Source of the DNA: Methanoculleus oceani
Lineage (GTDB): Archaea > Halobacteriota > Methanomicrobia > Methanomicrobiales > Methanoculleaceae
Assembly (NCBI RefSeq): GCF_023702065.1
Contig: NZ_QFDM01000001.1
Span: 947,681 to 1,011,680, forward strand
Reading direction: 5' to 3'
DNA: 64,000 nt
In this document: positions 50,653 to 59,952 of the stretch, one piece after another
Layout: every line of letters starts with the position of its first letter
Position numbering within the stretch: the stretch's first letter is position 1
Notes under the pieces: model-generated
What the model was told of the DNA's origin: nothing
Seen by the model: the letters and a program-made list of their open reading frames with translations, nothing else
The model's database searches: none
Translations under genes and position numbers: made by a program

Positions 50653-51807
50653 TCACCGTGAAAAGAGCAGGGAGAGGAGGTCGGGGGCCTGCATGAGCCC
50701 GAAAGATCCCCGTACCGCCTCGCGCTCGGAGAACGCAGAAGCGTCATCCCTCCCTTTCCCGAGCACCGCAAACGGTATCGGGTCCGCGGTATGGGTCTTG
50801 CACCGTATCGGCGTCGGGTGGTCGGGGAGGACCGCGACGGTCGTCTCCGGCCGGTCCAGGACGATCCCGATCGCCTCGTCGAGGCGCTCGATCGCCCGCA
50901 CCTTCTCCTCCACGCTCCCCATGTGCCCGGCCTCGTCGGGGGCCTCGACGTGCATGTAGACAAAGTCGAGGCGGTCGAGGGCGTCGACTGCATGCCGCGC
51001 CTTCGCCTCGTAATCAGTATCCAGGAACCCGGTGGCACCCGGGACGCGGATCACCTCCATCCCGGCAAGGCGGGCGATGCCGTTCAAGAGATCGACTGCG
51101 GAGATCACACCGCCGGCAAGGCCGTACTTCTCCCTGAAGGGTGTGAGGGACGGTTTCCTCCCGCCGCTCCACGGCCAGACCTCGGTTGCCGGGGTCTTCC
51201 CCTCCTCCCGGCGGCGGCGGTTGACCGGGTGGTCGGCAAAGATTTTCCTGGACCGCTCCATGCAGTCGAGGAGGATGCCGGCGTCGTCTCCGCTCGGAAG
51301 GAACTCTCCGACGGTTCTGCCGACGATGTCGTGGGGCGGGGTGGTGACGGCGCCGCGCGCGCGGGGAACGACCATCAGGTTCCGGTAGCTGATCCCCGGG
51401 TAGACCCGGACGTCACCGAGCGCAGCAGAGAGGTCACGAAGGAGTTCTGCGCCCTCGGCACTGGAGATGTGCCCGGCGTTGAAGTCCTCCATCACCCCGC
51501 CGCGGATCGCGACCAGGTTGCACCGGTAGGCCATCTCGCCGTCCCCGAGATCGATCCCCATGCTGGCCGCTTCGAGCGGCCCCCTTCCCGTATAGGAGGT
51601 GCGGGGATCGTAGCCCAGGATGGAGAGGTTCGCGACGTCGCTCCCCGGCTCAAACCCGTCCGGCACGGTCCGGAGCATCCCGCACCGCCCCTCGCGGGCG
51701 ATCCTGTCCATATTCGGTATCTCTGCGTATTCGAGGGGTGTCCTGCCCCCCAGTTCGGCAAGCGGCTCGTCCGCCATGCCGTCTCCGAGGATTATGATGT
51801 ACTTCAT
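50653..51807 (-). CDS. apgM: Cofactor-independent phosphoglycerate mutase, archaeal type
   Basis: 384-residue alkaline-phosphatase-superfamily enzyme that interconverts 3- and 2-phosphoglycerate without 2,3-bisphosphoglycerate. Visible are the N-terminal metal motif ILGDGMADEPL (about 6-16), the nucleophile region GSDVANLSILGYDP (with the catalytic Ser), YMHVEAPDEAGHMG, and LPDHPTPIRCKTHTADPIP near the C-terminus, which supply Asp and His metal ligands. The length fits the aPGAM group. It is on the same strand as the mptG fusion, 72 nt upstream of it. The role is cytoplasmic gluconeogenesis. No unusual features were noted. Confidence 0.96.
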   Translation of the reverse strand: MKYIIILGDGMADEPLAELGGRTPLEYAEIPNMDRIAREGRCGMLRTVPDGFEPGSDVANLSILGYDPRTSYTGRGPLEAASMGIDLGDGEMAYRCNLVAIRGGVMEDFNAGHISSAEGAELLRDLSAALGDVRVYPGISYRNLMVVPRARGAVTTPPHDIVGRTVGEFLPSGDDAGILLDCMERSRKIFADHPVNRRRREEGKTPATEVWPWSGGRKPSLTPFREKYGLAGGVISAVDLLNGIARLAGMEVIRVPGATGFLDTDYEAKARHAVDALDRLDFVYMHVEAPDEAGHMGSVEEKVRAIERLDEAIGIVLDRPETTVAVLPDHPTPIRCKTHTADPIPFAVLGKGRDDASAFSEREAVRGSFGLMQAPDLLSLLFSR

Positions 51808-51886
51808 GTGAACACGTTATGCAGTCCTGATAATGCCTGGAATTCCGACCCGGTCGCTATTGTGGGGAGGGGAGAGTGCCCCGCCC

Positions 51887-52819
51887 CTATCCGAGCATGG
51901 CACGAACCGCCGTACGCACGCTCTCTTCAGAGGTTGTCCTGCACCGCCACCCGAGATCCTTGAGTTTCTCGACCGAGAGCTGCATCCTCGGCACGTCGCC
52001 GACCCAGCCCCGTGTACCGCCGGTGAACCGGTAACGGACGCCGGAGAGACCCATCTCTTCCGCGACGATATCGGCGATCGCGACGACGTCGATCCAGTCC
52101 TCGGAACCGATGTTGAAAGTGTTCACCGGGTCGCGCGAGTGCTCGATCCCGAACTGCACGGCGCGGACGCACTCCCCGACCTCCAGGTAGGACTTTGTCT
52201 GCCGGCCGTCGCCGAGGATCTCGAGTTCCCGCGGGTTTTCCCGGAGTTTCCGGATGAAGTCGGGGATGACACCGTGACCGCTCCTCTCGCCGATGATGTT
52301 TGCAAACCGGTAGACCCAGGACGTCATCTCAAACGAGTGGCAGTACGACGATATGAGCGCCTCGCAGGCGAGTTTCGTTGCACCGTAGACCGATATCGGC
52401 TCGAGCGGGGTATAGGTCTCCGGCGTCGGGATGACGGCGGCGTCGCCGTAGACGGTCGAGGTCGAGGTGAAGACCAGTTCCGGCACGCCGTGCGCCCGCA
52501 TCGCCTCGAGCACCCGGTGCGTGGCGACGATGTTGTTCCTGATCTGGGAGTCCGGGGTCACGGCGCTCTGCCGGACGTCGGGGTCTGCAGCGATATGGTA
52601 GACCCGGTCTGCACCCTTGATGCGCTCCTGCCAGCCGTCATCGAGCAGGTTCTGCCTGACGAAGGCGACCCGCCCGCTCGCCGCGTGGTGTGCGAGGTTC
52701 CTCTCGGTGCCCGCACTGCAGTCATCGATGACCAGCACGTCGTCTCCCGCCGCGACCAGGGCGTCGACGACGTGCGAACCGATGAAACCGGCACCGCCCG
52801 TTACGATACAGAACATCAT
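51887..52819 (-). CDS. NAD-dependent epimerase/dehydratase, UDP-glucose 4-epimerase-like
   Basis: 310-residue extended SDR enzyme. GGAGFIGSHVVDAL (about 8-21) binds NAD, STSTVYGDA holds the catalytic Ser/Thr, and YGATK the Tyr/Lys pair. The C-terminal half has DVPRMQLSVEKLKDLGW, as in many archaeal GalE-like proteins. It likely epimerises a UDP-hexose or UDP-N-acetylhexosamine for glycan synthesis. It is distinct from the epimerase in the UDP-sugar cassette (25282-26226). Two adjacent ATG codons begin the frame; the first is used. The substrate cannot be decided from sequence. Confidence 0.9.
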   Translation of the reverse strand: MMFCIVTGGAGFIGSHVVDALVAAGDDVLVIDDCSAGTERNLAHHAASGRVAFVRQNLLDDGWQERIKGADRVYHIAADPDVRQSAVTPDSQIRNNIVATHRVLEAMRAHGVPELVFTSTSTVYGDAAVIPTPETYTPLEPISVYGATKLACEALISSYCHSFEMTSWVYRFANIIGERSGHGVIPDFIRKLRENPRELEILGDGRQTKSYLEVGECVRAVQFGIEHSRDPVNTFNIGSEDWIDVVAIADIVAEEMGLSGVRYRFTGGTRGWVGDVPRMQLSVEKLKDLGWRCRTTSEESVRTAVRAMLG

Positions 52820-53228
52820 AGAGTAATGACCCTCTCACGCTATAGGATTTACTTATGGGTGGAGCGGGGAAAAGCCCCCCTTATCGGGCACGACCCGTCA
52901 TGAGTCTTCGCCGGAGTTGCTCCCCGGTTGTCCCCGGGAGAGCGGCGATGCGGCGGCATGGGGAAAGGTTAATACCCGCACACGGTTCATTCCACGATCC
53001 TGTAGTTCCTATCGGGACATATTTTACATGACCGTCTCCAACATATGAAGAACCACAAGGAGTTGTCCGATTGAGAGAGGCACACACCTGTTGCAGGACC
53101 GGCTGGTCTCCGGCCGCCGCCTACCTGCAGGGATCTCCTGCGCCGGCGCTCGCCCGGCCCGGCGACTATACGATCCGCCCGCAGAGCCGGGTTCCCGTGT
53201 TCATCGATACCTTTCACGGAGCCGGGCC
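52820..53228. other. Divergent intergenic region
   Basis: 409 bp between the epimerase and the DUF368 gene. A possible minus-strand promoter near 52845-52857 and an AT-rich ACATATTTTACATG element near 53018-53031 are visible. A frame extending the DUF368 gene back to 53091 looks non-coding. No RNA gene is recognised. Confidence 0.5.
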
Positions 53229-54101
53229 ATGAGCCGGCGTCCGGCTATGCGGGAAAACGCCGGGATCTACCTGCGCGGCCTGATGATGGGAGCCTGTGAC
53301 ATCGTCCCCGGCGTCTCGGGAGGGACGATTGCCCTCATCACCGGGATCTACGAGCGGCTGGTCGGGGCTATCGGCAGTGTCGACCCTGCCTCGGCAAAAC
53401 ACCTCGCAAGGGGCGACTTCGGGTCTCTCCGGACAGACCTCGAGAAGATCGATATCCCGTTCCTCGTCGTCCTCCTCGCCGGGATCGGCACGGCCTTCAT
53501 CGTGATGTCCGGCGTGATCCTCTCCCTCCTCACCTACCACGCGGTGGAGACCTACTCCTTCTTCCTCGGCCTCATCATCGCCTCTGCGGTAGCCATATTC
53601 CTCGAGATCCGCTCCCCGGGCGCGGCCACCGTTGCCTACCTCGCCGTCGGAACCGGTGCCGGGTTCCTCATTGGAGGCCTCGGGCACCTCGACGTCGGCC
53701 ACTCTCTGCCGGTCCTCTTCCTCACCGGGATGGCGGCGCTCTGCGCCATGATCCTTCCCGGGGTATCGGGAGCCTACATAACCCTCGTCCTCAACCAGTA
53801 CGAGTACATGCTTGAAGCGCTCCGGGCCTTCTCCCTCCCCGAGATATTCGCCTATATTGCCGGCGGTGTTGCGGGGCTCCTCCTCTTCACGAAAGCCCTC
53901 AAGTACCTCCTCGCGACCTACCACGGGGCGATGCTCGCCCTGCTCACCGGGCTGATGCTCGGCTCAGCAAGGATGCTCTGGGAGAAGGGGGCTGCTGCCG
54001 GGGATATGGTGTCCGGGGGCTGGGTCTTCTTCCTCGTGGGCCTCGCCGTCGTCGGCGCGGTGGAATACACGAAGAGACGCTACCAGGGCAGTGTAACCTG
54101 A
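53229..54101 (+). CDS. DUF368 family membrane protein, probable polyprenyl-phosphate translocase
   Basis: 290-residue membrane protein with about eight helices and the family signatures LMMGACDIVPGVSGGTIALI (about 19-38) and MILPGVSGAYITLV, two related PGVSG motifs in an inverted-repeat layout. Bacterial DUF368 proteins (PopT) were recently shown to return undecaprenyl phosphate across the membrane. An archaeal version would recycle dolichyl phosphate released by glycan transfer, which fits a genome with so many glycosyltransferases. The ATG at 53229 has GGAG about 8 nt upstream; MRENAG at 53247 is an alternative. The role in archaea is inferred. Confidence 0.88.
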   Translation: MSRRPAMRENAGIYLRGLMMGACDIVPGVSGGTIALITGIYERLVGAIGSVDPASAKHLARGDFGSLRTDLEKIDIPFLVVLLAGIGTAFIVMSGVILSLLTYHAVETYSFFLGLIIASAVAIFLEIRSPGAATVAYLAVGTGAGFLIGGLGHLDVGHSLPVLFLTGMAALCAMILPGVSGAYITLVLNQYEYMLEALRAFSLPEIFAYIAGGVAGLLLFTKALKYLLATYHGAMLALLTGLMLGSARMLWEKGAAAGDMVSGGWVFFLVGLAVVGAVEYTKRRYQGSVT

Positions 54102-54167
54102 TTCACGCCTCCCCTCACGGGACGATCCGAAAACTTACTTCCTCCCGAGGGTGCAACGAGTTATATC

Positions 54168-55040
54168 ATGTTCATCGGCATCGACCACGGCACTACCGCG
54201 ATGCGCTTTTCCACCGGCACAGAGGAGTTCAAGATCTCCCGCGAAGAGGCCAGGCATTTTTCGGCCGGCGATCTTGCCCGACTCTCCCCTCTCGACGAGA
54301 TTGAGGGTATCGCCGTCTGCTACTCGATGGGTGACGGCATCCCGGCCGTAACCGATATCGGGAAAGTCGAAAACCGCGGCGTCATCTCCCGGGAGGGGGC
54401 CGGCAAGCATATCGGCGGCGGCACCCGGGTCTACGACGAGATTAAAGAGAGCGGCATTCCGGCAGTCGTCATCCCCGGGCTGCACCGGGGCTCGCCGACC
54501 GATCCGCGGTTCAAGGCCTACTCCCACCAGGCGAGCCCCGAGAAGATCGGGATCCTGTATGAGGTCGTGCACGACCTCGGGAACGACGTCGTGGTCTGCG
54601 ACGCGAGCTCGAACACCGTCACCCTCCTCGTGACCGGCGGCCGGATCACCGGCGCGTTCGACGCCTGCATCTTCGCACCCGGTACCCGGCACGGCGCTCT
54701 CGACGTGGATGCCATCCGCCGGATCGACCGGGGCGACTCCACGGCGAACGACGCCTTCCTCCACGCGGGCGTGAACCACTCGATGCCACCCGAACTCAGG
54801 GTGGAGACGATGGCCATGTTTGCCGCGATGGAGTGCGCTGCGATGCTTCTCATAAACCCCGGCGCGAAGGTCGCCCTCGCCGGCTCCATGGCCCCCGCCC
54901 TCGCACCGGGGGTGGAGGCGCTCCTCTCCCGGAAGGTCGCCGTCTACGACGAGTGGTGTGCGGCCCGGGGGCTTGCCAGGATCGCTCGCGACGTCTTCTC
55001 GGGAGCAACCGGGATCCTCGGGCTCGCGGTGGAGCGATAA
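54168..55040 (+). CDS. Methanogenesis marker protein 12-like, kinase (ASKHA) fold
   Basis: 290-residue cytoplasmic protein that begins MFIGIDHGTTAMRFSTG, a phosphate-1-type motif of the acetate/sugar-kinase fold. VVVCDASSNTVTLLV and ALAGSMAPAL provide the second phosphate and adenosine-type motifs. It resembles methanogenesis marker 12, a family confined largely to methanogens and related to DUF1464, whose substrate is not established to my knowledge. The frame starts directly at the conserved ATG without a clear Shine-Dalgarno sequence. It precedes the hexuloisomerase gene by 97 nt. The assignment is by remembered family resemblance. Confidence 0.8.
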   Translation: MFIGIDHGTTAMRFSTGTEEFKISREEARHFSAGDLARLSPLDEIEGIAVCYSMGDGIPAVTDIGKVENRGVISREGAGKHIGGGTRVYDEIKESGIPAVVIPGLHRGSPTDPRFKAYSHQASPEKIGILYEVVHDLGNDVVVCDASSNTVTLLVTGGRITGAFDACIFAPGTRHGALDVDAIRRIDRGDSTANDAFLHAGVNHSMPPELRVETMAMFAAMECAAMLLINPGAKVALAGSMAPALAPGVEALLSRKVAVYDEWCAARGLARIARDVFSGATGILGLAVER

Positions 55041-55137
55041 TCCCCATCCGGCGGCGATCTCCCGGCAGCCTTCCATCTCGTACCCTTTTATGTGGTGCCG
55101 GGTAGTATAGGTGACCAGAAGAGGTGGAACCAGAAGC

Positions 55138-55755
55138 ATGCAGCCGGAATGCCCCAGTATCGCCGATCTCATGCTCCTGATGGCATCAAGCCTCGAAGAG
55201 ACGGCACGTGCCATAAATCAGGAGAATGCAGGTCAGTTCCTCGATGAGATACTCAACGCGAAGCGGATCTATCTCGCCGGCGCCGGCCGCTCGGGCCTCG
55301 TTGCCCGGGCGTTTGCCCAGCGGCTGATGCATCTTGGGTTTGAGAGTTACGTCATCGGCGAGACGATCACGCCTGCATTCGGGCCGGAAGACGTGCTCGT
55401 CGCCTTCTCGGGTTCGGGAGAGACCCAGTCCGTCATGGACGTCTGTGAGACCGCCCGGGAGATCGGGGGGAAGATTTGCCTCGTCACGGCGACGCCCGAC
55501 TCGCATATCGGGCGCATGGCCGACTGCATCGTCGAGATCGGGAATAACCGTCACAAAGACACGGATGTCCCGCGTGACTTCGAGATCCGCCAGCTCACCG
55601 GACAGTACCGGTCGGTCTCCGGGTCTTTCGCCCCTCTCGGGACACTCTTCGAGACCGCGGCGCTGGTATTCTCCGACGCGCTCGTCTCCGCTCTGATGGA
55701 AGTGCGTCACTGCACCCTCGAGGAGCTCAGGAGCCGCCTCGCCAACGTCCAGTAA
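55138..55755 (+). CDS. phi: 6-phospho-3-hexuloisomerase
   Basis: 205-residue SIS-domain isomerase that interconverts 6-phospho-3-hexulose and fructose-6-phosphate. In archaea it serves the reverse ribulose monophosphate route, which makes ribulose-5-phosphate for nucleotides. AGAGRSGLVARAFAQRLMHLG (shortened motif: AGAGRSG, about 45-51) and AFSGSGETQSV (about 93-103) are the sugar-phosphate-binding Ser-rich motifs. The start at 55138 is chosen over 55111 because GAGGTGG lies 10 nt before it. A TATA-like TTTTATG near 55086-55092 lies upstream. The partner synthase is not in this window. Confidence 0.92.
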   Translation: MQPECPSIADLMLLMASSLEETARAINQENAGQFLDEILNAKRIYLAGAGRSGLVARAFAQRLMHLGFESYVIGETITPAFGPEDVLVAFSGSGETQSVMDVCETAREIGGKICLVTATPDSHIGRMADCIVEIGNNRHKDTDVPRDFEIRQLTGQYRSVSGSFAPLGTLFETAALVFSDALVSALMEVRHCTLEELRSRLANVQ

Positions 55756-55879
55756 GCGATACAATCCCGGCACCCCGGTTGCATTCTCTTTTAACACCGG
55801 CAAAAATTAAGTTGTCTCGCGGGCAACAGATGTTCCGGCACGCCCGTGACTCCGGTGGGTTCCGCAGGGTGCCGGAGTA

Positions 55880-55887
55880 TTTATATT
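55880..55887 (+). promoter_or_regulatory. TATA box of por operon
   Basis: TTTATATT centred about 36 nt upstream of the TTG start of porC, in an AT-rich block. Transcription would start near 55909, just ahead of or at the GGGGG ribosome-binding site (55908-55912), giving a very short leader. Confidence 0.6.
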
Positions 55888-55919
55888 ATTAATCATTAAG
55901 ATTTAAAGGGGGTTTTTGT

Positions 55920-56465
55920 TTGAGAGAGTTACGCATTCATGGCAGGGGTGGTCAGGGTTCCGTGACCGCCGCCGAACTCATTGCTTACGCGGCATTTGAA
56001 GGCGGCGTGTTTTCCCAGGCATTCCCGGCCTTCGGCGTGGAACGCCGGGGTGCCCCGGTTCAGGCGTTCGTCCGATTCAGTGACGAGAAGATCCGGTTGC
56101 GCAGCCAGATCTACGAACCCGACTACATCATCGTGCAGGACCCGACCCTGGTTGGGGATGTGGATGTCTTTAAGGGCATGAAAACGGGCGGCGTTGCCAT
56201 CGTCAACACCGAGAAGCCCGACTTCGATTCCCGGGTTCCGGAGGGCGTGAAGGTCTACACCATCGATGCGACCACCATTGCGCTCGAAGAACTCGGTGTG
56301 CCCATCACCAATACGACCCTGATGGGCGCTTTCGCCGCAGCCACTGGCGAGATCAAGCTGGAACCGCTGGAGCATGCACTGCGAAGCCGTTTCTCCGGAA
56401 GCATGGCCGACAAAAACGTCAGGGCAGCGGAGCGCGCATACAACCAGATCGGAGGTGCCGCGTAA
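55920..56465 (+). CDS. porC: Pyruvate:ferredoxin oxidoreductase, gamma subunit
   Basis: 181-residue gamma subunit of the four-subunit 2-oxoacid:ferredoxin oxidoreductase. It starts with IHGRGGQGSVTAAELIA (about 6-22), the family signature, followed by FPAFGVERRGAPVQAFVR. The complex oxidises or, in autotrophic methanogens, mainly synthesises pyruvate from acetyl-CoA, CO2 and reduced ferredoxin. The start codon is TTG, supported by a GGGGG ribosome-binding site 7 nt upstream. The stop overlaps the porD ATG by one base (TAATG), so the operon is translationally coupled. Other oxoacid substrates are possible, but subunit order and motifs favour pyruvate. Confidence 0.95.
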   Translation: MRELRIHGRGGQGSVTAAELIAYAAFEGGVFSQAFPAFGVERRGAPVQAFVRFSDEKIRLRSQIYEPDYIIVQDPTLVGDVDVFKGMKTGGVAIVNTEKPDFDSRVPEGVKVYTIDATTIALEELGVPITNTTLMGAFAAATGEIKLEPLEHALRSRFSGSMADKNVRAAERAYNQIGGAA

Positions 56466-56725
56466 TGGCGCTGCGGGTCGGCTGCGCCGCGGCTCCGGGC
56501 AGGGCTCTCGAGAATAAGACGGGCGCCTGGCGGGTCTTCAAACCGGTCTTTGATCCCGAAAACTGCACGAAATGCGGCATGTGCGCCCTGGTATGTCCGG
56601 AAGGGTGCGTCCGCGAGACGGAAGAGGGCACGTTCGAACCCGACCTCGACTACTGCAAGGGCTGTGGCGTCTGCGTGGAAATATGCCCGAAGAAAGGCAT
56701 CCGGATGGAGAAGGAGGAGAAATAA
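56465..56725 (+). CDS. porD: Pyruvate:ferredoxin oxidoreductase, delta (ferredoxin) subunit
   Basis: 86-residue electron-transfer subunit with two [4Fe-4S] motifs, CTKCGMCALVCPEGC (about 37-51) and CKGCGVCVEICP (about 65-76). It passes electrons between the catalytic subunits and external ferredoxin. It overlaps porC by one base at its start and porA by one base at its end (TAATG both times). The order C-D-A-B is the common archaeal arrangement. Confidence 0.96.
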   Translation: MALRVGCAAAPGRALENKTGAWRVFKPVFDPENCTKCGMCALVCPEGCVRETEEGTFEPDLDYCKGCGVCVEICPKKGIRMEKEEK

Positions 56726-57879
56726 TGCTGGAATTTATGGAAGGGTCGCATGCAGTGGCCGAGATCGTGAAACGCTGCCGCCCGCAGGTTATCGCCGCCT
56801 ATCCCATCACGCCGCAGACGCACATCGTCGAGGATCTTGCTCAGATGGTGGCGAACTGTGAGATCGATGCCGAATACATAACGGTCGAGAGCGAGTTCTC
56901 GGCCCTCTCCGCCTGCCTCGGTGCGAGTGCAGCGGGCTCCCGTGTCTACTCGGCAACGACCTCCCAGGGGCTTGCTCTGATGTTTGAAGTCTGCTTCAAC
57001 GCGGCGGGAATGCGCCAGCCGATCGTGATGACGATTGCGAACCGCTCGCTCGGTGCGCCGCTCTCGATCTGGAACGACCAGCAGGACTCGATATCCCTGC
57101 GCGACTCCGGGTGGCTGCAGTACTATGCGGAGGACAATCAGGAGGCTGCCGATCTTCACATGATCGCTTACCGGGTCTGCGAAGACCACGACATTCTCCT
57201 GCCGGCGTTCGTCTGCTTCGACGGATTCATCCTCACGCACACCTACGAACCGGTTACCCTCCCTTCCCAGGAGGAGGTGGATGCCTATCTCCCGGCTTTT
57301 AAGCCATACCAGCGGCTGGACGCCGCGAATCCGCTGAGCATGGGGATGTACGCGACGCCCGAGTACTACACGGAGTTCCGGTATGAGATCGACCGGGCAC
57401 TGTACCGCGCCAAAGATGCTTTCGCGAGAGCCGGGCGCGAGTTCGGCGAACAGTTCGGCAGGGACTACTCGGCACTCGTCGAGGGTTACCGTCTCGAGGA
57501 TGCCGATACCGCACTCGTCGCCATGGGCTCCATCTGCGGCACCGCAAAGGACGCCATCGACGAGATGCGCGAGCACGGCCGGAAGGTGGGGCTCTTGAAG
57601 ATCCGGACCTACCGGCCGTTCCCCGGCCCGGAGATCGCGGATGCGCTCAAAGGCGTCTCGACGGTGGCGGTGCTCGACAAGAACATCTCGCTCGGCAACG
57701 GCGGAGCGGTCGGCACCGAGGTGAAATCGGCGCTCTACGGATCCGGTGCGGCCGTGTACGACTACATCATCGCTCTCGGCGGACGCGACGTGCGGAAGAA
57801 GGACATCGCTGCGGTCGTCGACCTCGCCGAGAAGGGAAAAGGAGATATGTTCTATGGATTACGGACGGAGGTGCTCTGA
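56725..57879 (+). CDS. porA: Pyruvate:ferredoxin oxidoreductase, alpha subunit
   Basis: 384-residue alpha subunit. It contains IAAYPITPQTHIVEDL (about 24-39), the pyrimidine-domain signature, and ESEFSALSACLGASAAGSR, with the Glu-containing region that supports thiamine-diphosphate activation in the alpha/beta pair. The C-terminal part holds the transketolase-C-like domain. The ATG at 56725 follows GGAGGAGAAATA, a strong ribosome-binding site, and overlaps the porD stop by one base. The longer frame to 56572 is only porD read out of frame. The next gene starts directly after its stop. Confidence 0.96.
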   Translation: MLEFMEGSHAVAEIVKRCRPQVIAAYPITPQTHIVEDLAQMVANCEIDAEYITVESEFSALSACLGASAAGSRVYSATTSQGLALMFEVCFNAAGMRQPIVMTIANRSLGAPLSIWNDQQDSISLRDSGWLQYYAEDNQEAADLHMIAYRVCEDHDILLPAFVCFDGFILTHTYEPVTLPSQEEVDAYLPAFKPYQRLDAANPLSMGMYATPEYYTEFRYEIDRALYRAKDAFARAGREFGEQFGRDYSALVEGYRLEDADTALVAMGSICGTAKDAIDEMREHGRKVGLLKIRTYRPFPGPEIADALKGVSTVAVLDKNISLGNGGAVGTEVKSALYGSGAAVYDYIIALGGRDVRKKDIAAVVDLAEKGKGDMFYGLRTEVL

Positions 57880-58791
57880 ATGGCTGAGGTAGAAGGGGGA
57901 GGATGCGAGCTCTTCTCGGCCGGGCACCGGGCGTGCGGAGGATGCGGCCCGGCACTTGCGGCCCGCCTGCTCCTCAAGGCGACCGGGAAGAACGCGATCC
58001 TGGTGGCATCGACCGGCTGCATGGAGGTCTTCTCCACGCCCTACCCGGAGACTGCCTGGGGGGTCCCCTGGATCCACTCGCTCTTCGAGAACGCCGCAGC
58101 GGTTGCCTCGGGTATCGAGGCGTCGTTAAAGAGGCAGGGACGCACTGAGAAGGTTCTCTGCGTCTGCGGCGACGGAGCCACGTTCGATATCGGGGTGCTC
58201 TGCATCAGCGGCGCCTTCGAGCGGGGCCACGACATCACCTACATCTGCTACGACAACGAGGCTTACATGAACACGGGCATCCAGCGGTCGGGCGCGACAC
58301 CCTACGGCGCGAGCACCACGACGAGCCCGGCAGGAAAGTGCTCGCCCGGAAACCTGCACCCGAAGAAGGATATGCCCGCGATCCTTGCTGCTCACGGTGC
58401 GCCCTACGTCGCGACGGCCTCGATCGCTTACCCGAACGACTTCGTGCAGAAGGTCGAGCGGGCGATCAACACCCCCGGACCCTGCTACATCCAGGTGCAC
58501 ACCCCCTGCTGCACGGGATGGGGCTTTGAATCCGGCGAGACGCTTAACATGGCGAAACTCGCTATCGAGACCGGTCTCTGGGTGAACTACGAGATGGTCG
58601 ACGGTGTGGTGGAGAAGGCGAAGAAGGTGAGACGCAAGCCGGTCGAGGAGTACCTCGCAAAGCAGAAGCGCTTCCGGCACCTCTTCAAGCCTGCCCGGCA
58701 GGATGACATGATCGCGAATATCCAGGCGGTCGCCGACGCGAACGCTGAGCGGTTCGGCATCGACATCAAGCGAAAAGAATCGTCAGAATAA
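57880..58791 (+). CDS. porB: Pyruvate:ferredoxin oxidoreductase, beta subunit
   Basis: 303-residue beta subunit that binds thiamine diphosphate and one iron-sulfur cluster. [17 protein letters not shown] (about 16-32) gives the first cluster Cys residues, and [19 protein letters not shown] with NEAYMNTG is the thiamine-diphosphate GDG...N motif. The ATG directly follows the porA stop. The end overlaps the convergent LysE-type gene by 26 bp. The set C, D, A, B is complete in this operon. Confidence 0.96.
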   Translation: MAEVEGGGCELFSAGHRACGGCGPALAARLLLKATGKNAILVASTGCMEVFSTPYPETAWGVPWIHSLFENAAAVASGIEASLKRQGRTEKVLCVCGDGATFDIGVLCISGAFERGHDITYICYDNEAYMNTGIQRSGATPYGASTTTSPAGKCSPGNLHPKKDMPAILAAHGAPYVATASIAYPNDFVQKVERAINTPGPCYIQVHTPCCTGWGFESGETLNMAKLAIETGLWVNYEMVDGVVEKAKKVRRKPVEEYLAKQKRFRHLFKPARQDDMIANIQAVADANAERFGIDIKRKESSE

Positions 58792-59341
58792 AGTACAGCC
58801 CGAAGAGAACCATGGCGAGTCCGCTCGCCTGCACCACTTTTTTGTAATGAGGGCCGAGAATGTTCGCCCCGCGTGAAACGGCAAAGCCGAGGAGCCCGAG
58901 CCAGACGATATCCGCACCGATGTGCCCGACGTAGAACTCGACGAACGATGGGTGGAGCGCAAGGAACCCGACGCCGAACGTGAGCCACCAGACCCACCAG
59001 TAGGGGTTGCCTAGCGTGCAGGCCACTCCGAAGGCGATAGGCGCCCTGGTCTCCTCGCTCACGGCGACGGCGTCTCCGGCACGGAGAAACTGGCCGATAC
59101 CGAGCGCGATCAGGACGCCGGATCCGAGGAGGGCGACGAGGTCGATATGCGGAATGTCGCGCACGCCGAAGGCTATGGCCGCGACCATCGCGGCTTCGGG
59201 GATGCCGTGCCCCGCGATAAGCCCCGCAACGAACCGCCCGGGTTGCCGTGACCCGAGGCCGAGGACCGAGGCGGTCATGGGGCCGGGCGAGGCGGCCCCG
59301 GAGAACCCGATCAGGAAGGATGCGGCGACGATCTCGATCAT
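58766..59341 (-). CDS. LysE/RhtB-type exporter
   Basis: 191-residue membrane protein with about six helices, beginning [20 protein letters not shown], which holds the GXXPGP-like motif of the LysE translocator superfamily (here [12 protein letters not shown]). Family members export amino acids or other small solutes. The ATG at 59341 overlaps the DUF5803 stop by 4 nt. The gene lies downstream of threonine synthase, so export of threonine or a related amino acid is conceivable but unproven. Its 3' end overlaps convergent porB by 26 bp. Confidence 0.87.
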   Translation of the reverse strand: MIEIVAASFLIGFSGAASPGPMTASVLGLGSRQPGRFVAGLIAGHGIPEAAMVAAIAFGVRDIPHIDLVALLGSGVLIALGIGQFLRAGDAVAVSEETRAPIAFGVACTLGNPYWWVWWLTFGVGFLALHPSFVEFYVGHIGADIVWLGLLGFAVSRGANILGPHYKKVVQASGLAMVLFGLYFILTILFA

Positions 59342-59952
59342 TCGCCCTCCTTCCTCCGCGAGATGAGGAGGGGAAGGATCAGGACAAGCGCGACCGCGAG
59401 CCATATGGTGCCGAAGGTGGTGAGCAGGATCTCGCGATCCGGGGTGTAGAAGCGGACCTCCACGACCGTCATCCGGTCCCAGGTGACTTCCGTGGTCCCG
59501 TTCGGCCCGGGCGAGATGGTCCCGCCGGGGCTGACCATGCCGATGAGCGGGTTTCTGACGTCGACGCCCTCGGGAAGAGCGACGGTCACGGCATACGGCG
59601 TATCAAAGGCCACGACAAGGCGGTTGTCTCTCACGGGGGCCCGGTAGGTGATTGTGTGGTTCCCCTCCGGGAAGGCGATGACTCCTCTCCCTGTCTCCCG
59701 GTAGTCGACCGGACCCGAAGGATCGAGCACCTCGAGGTCCTCGACCTGGAGCGGGACCCGCTCACCCATCATGCCCGGGGTCCAGAAGGCGTGCTCGCTC
59801 CCCGAGACCTGGACCGTGGCCTCATAGGCGGTGCCGCCGGGGAGCACCCGGATGACGGCCTCCTGTGCCGCCGCCGGGGTGCAGATCAGTATCAGCGCAA
59901 GGCAGAGAGCAGCGAGTGCAGGTCCGCGTCGATCTCGATGGGGGGGTCGCAT
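59338..59952 (-). CDS. DUF5803-like membrane-anchored protein
   Basis: 204 residues. A signal peptide (about 10-30, ending TPAAAQ) is followed by a beta-rich extracytoplasmic domain (about 31-170), a C-terminal transmembrane helix (about 177-197) and a basic tail RRKEGE. This is the layout of archaeal DUF5803 proteins, which have no known function. Its first 61 nt overlap the end of threonine synthase in another frame. It overlaps the LysE-type gene by 4 nt, so the three genes likely form an operon. Confidence 0.8.
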   Translation of the reverse strand: MRPPHRDRRGPALAALCLALILICTPAAAQEAVIRVLPGGTAYEATVQVSGSEHAFWTPGMMGERVPLQVEDLEVLDPSGPVDYRETGRGVIAFPEGNHTITYRAPVRDNRLVVAFDTPYAVTVALPEGVDVRNPLIGMVSPGGTISPGPNGTTEVTWDRMTVVEVRFYTPDREILLTTFGTIWLAVALVLILPLLISRRKEGE

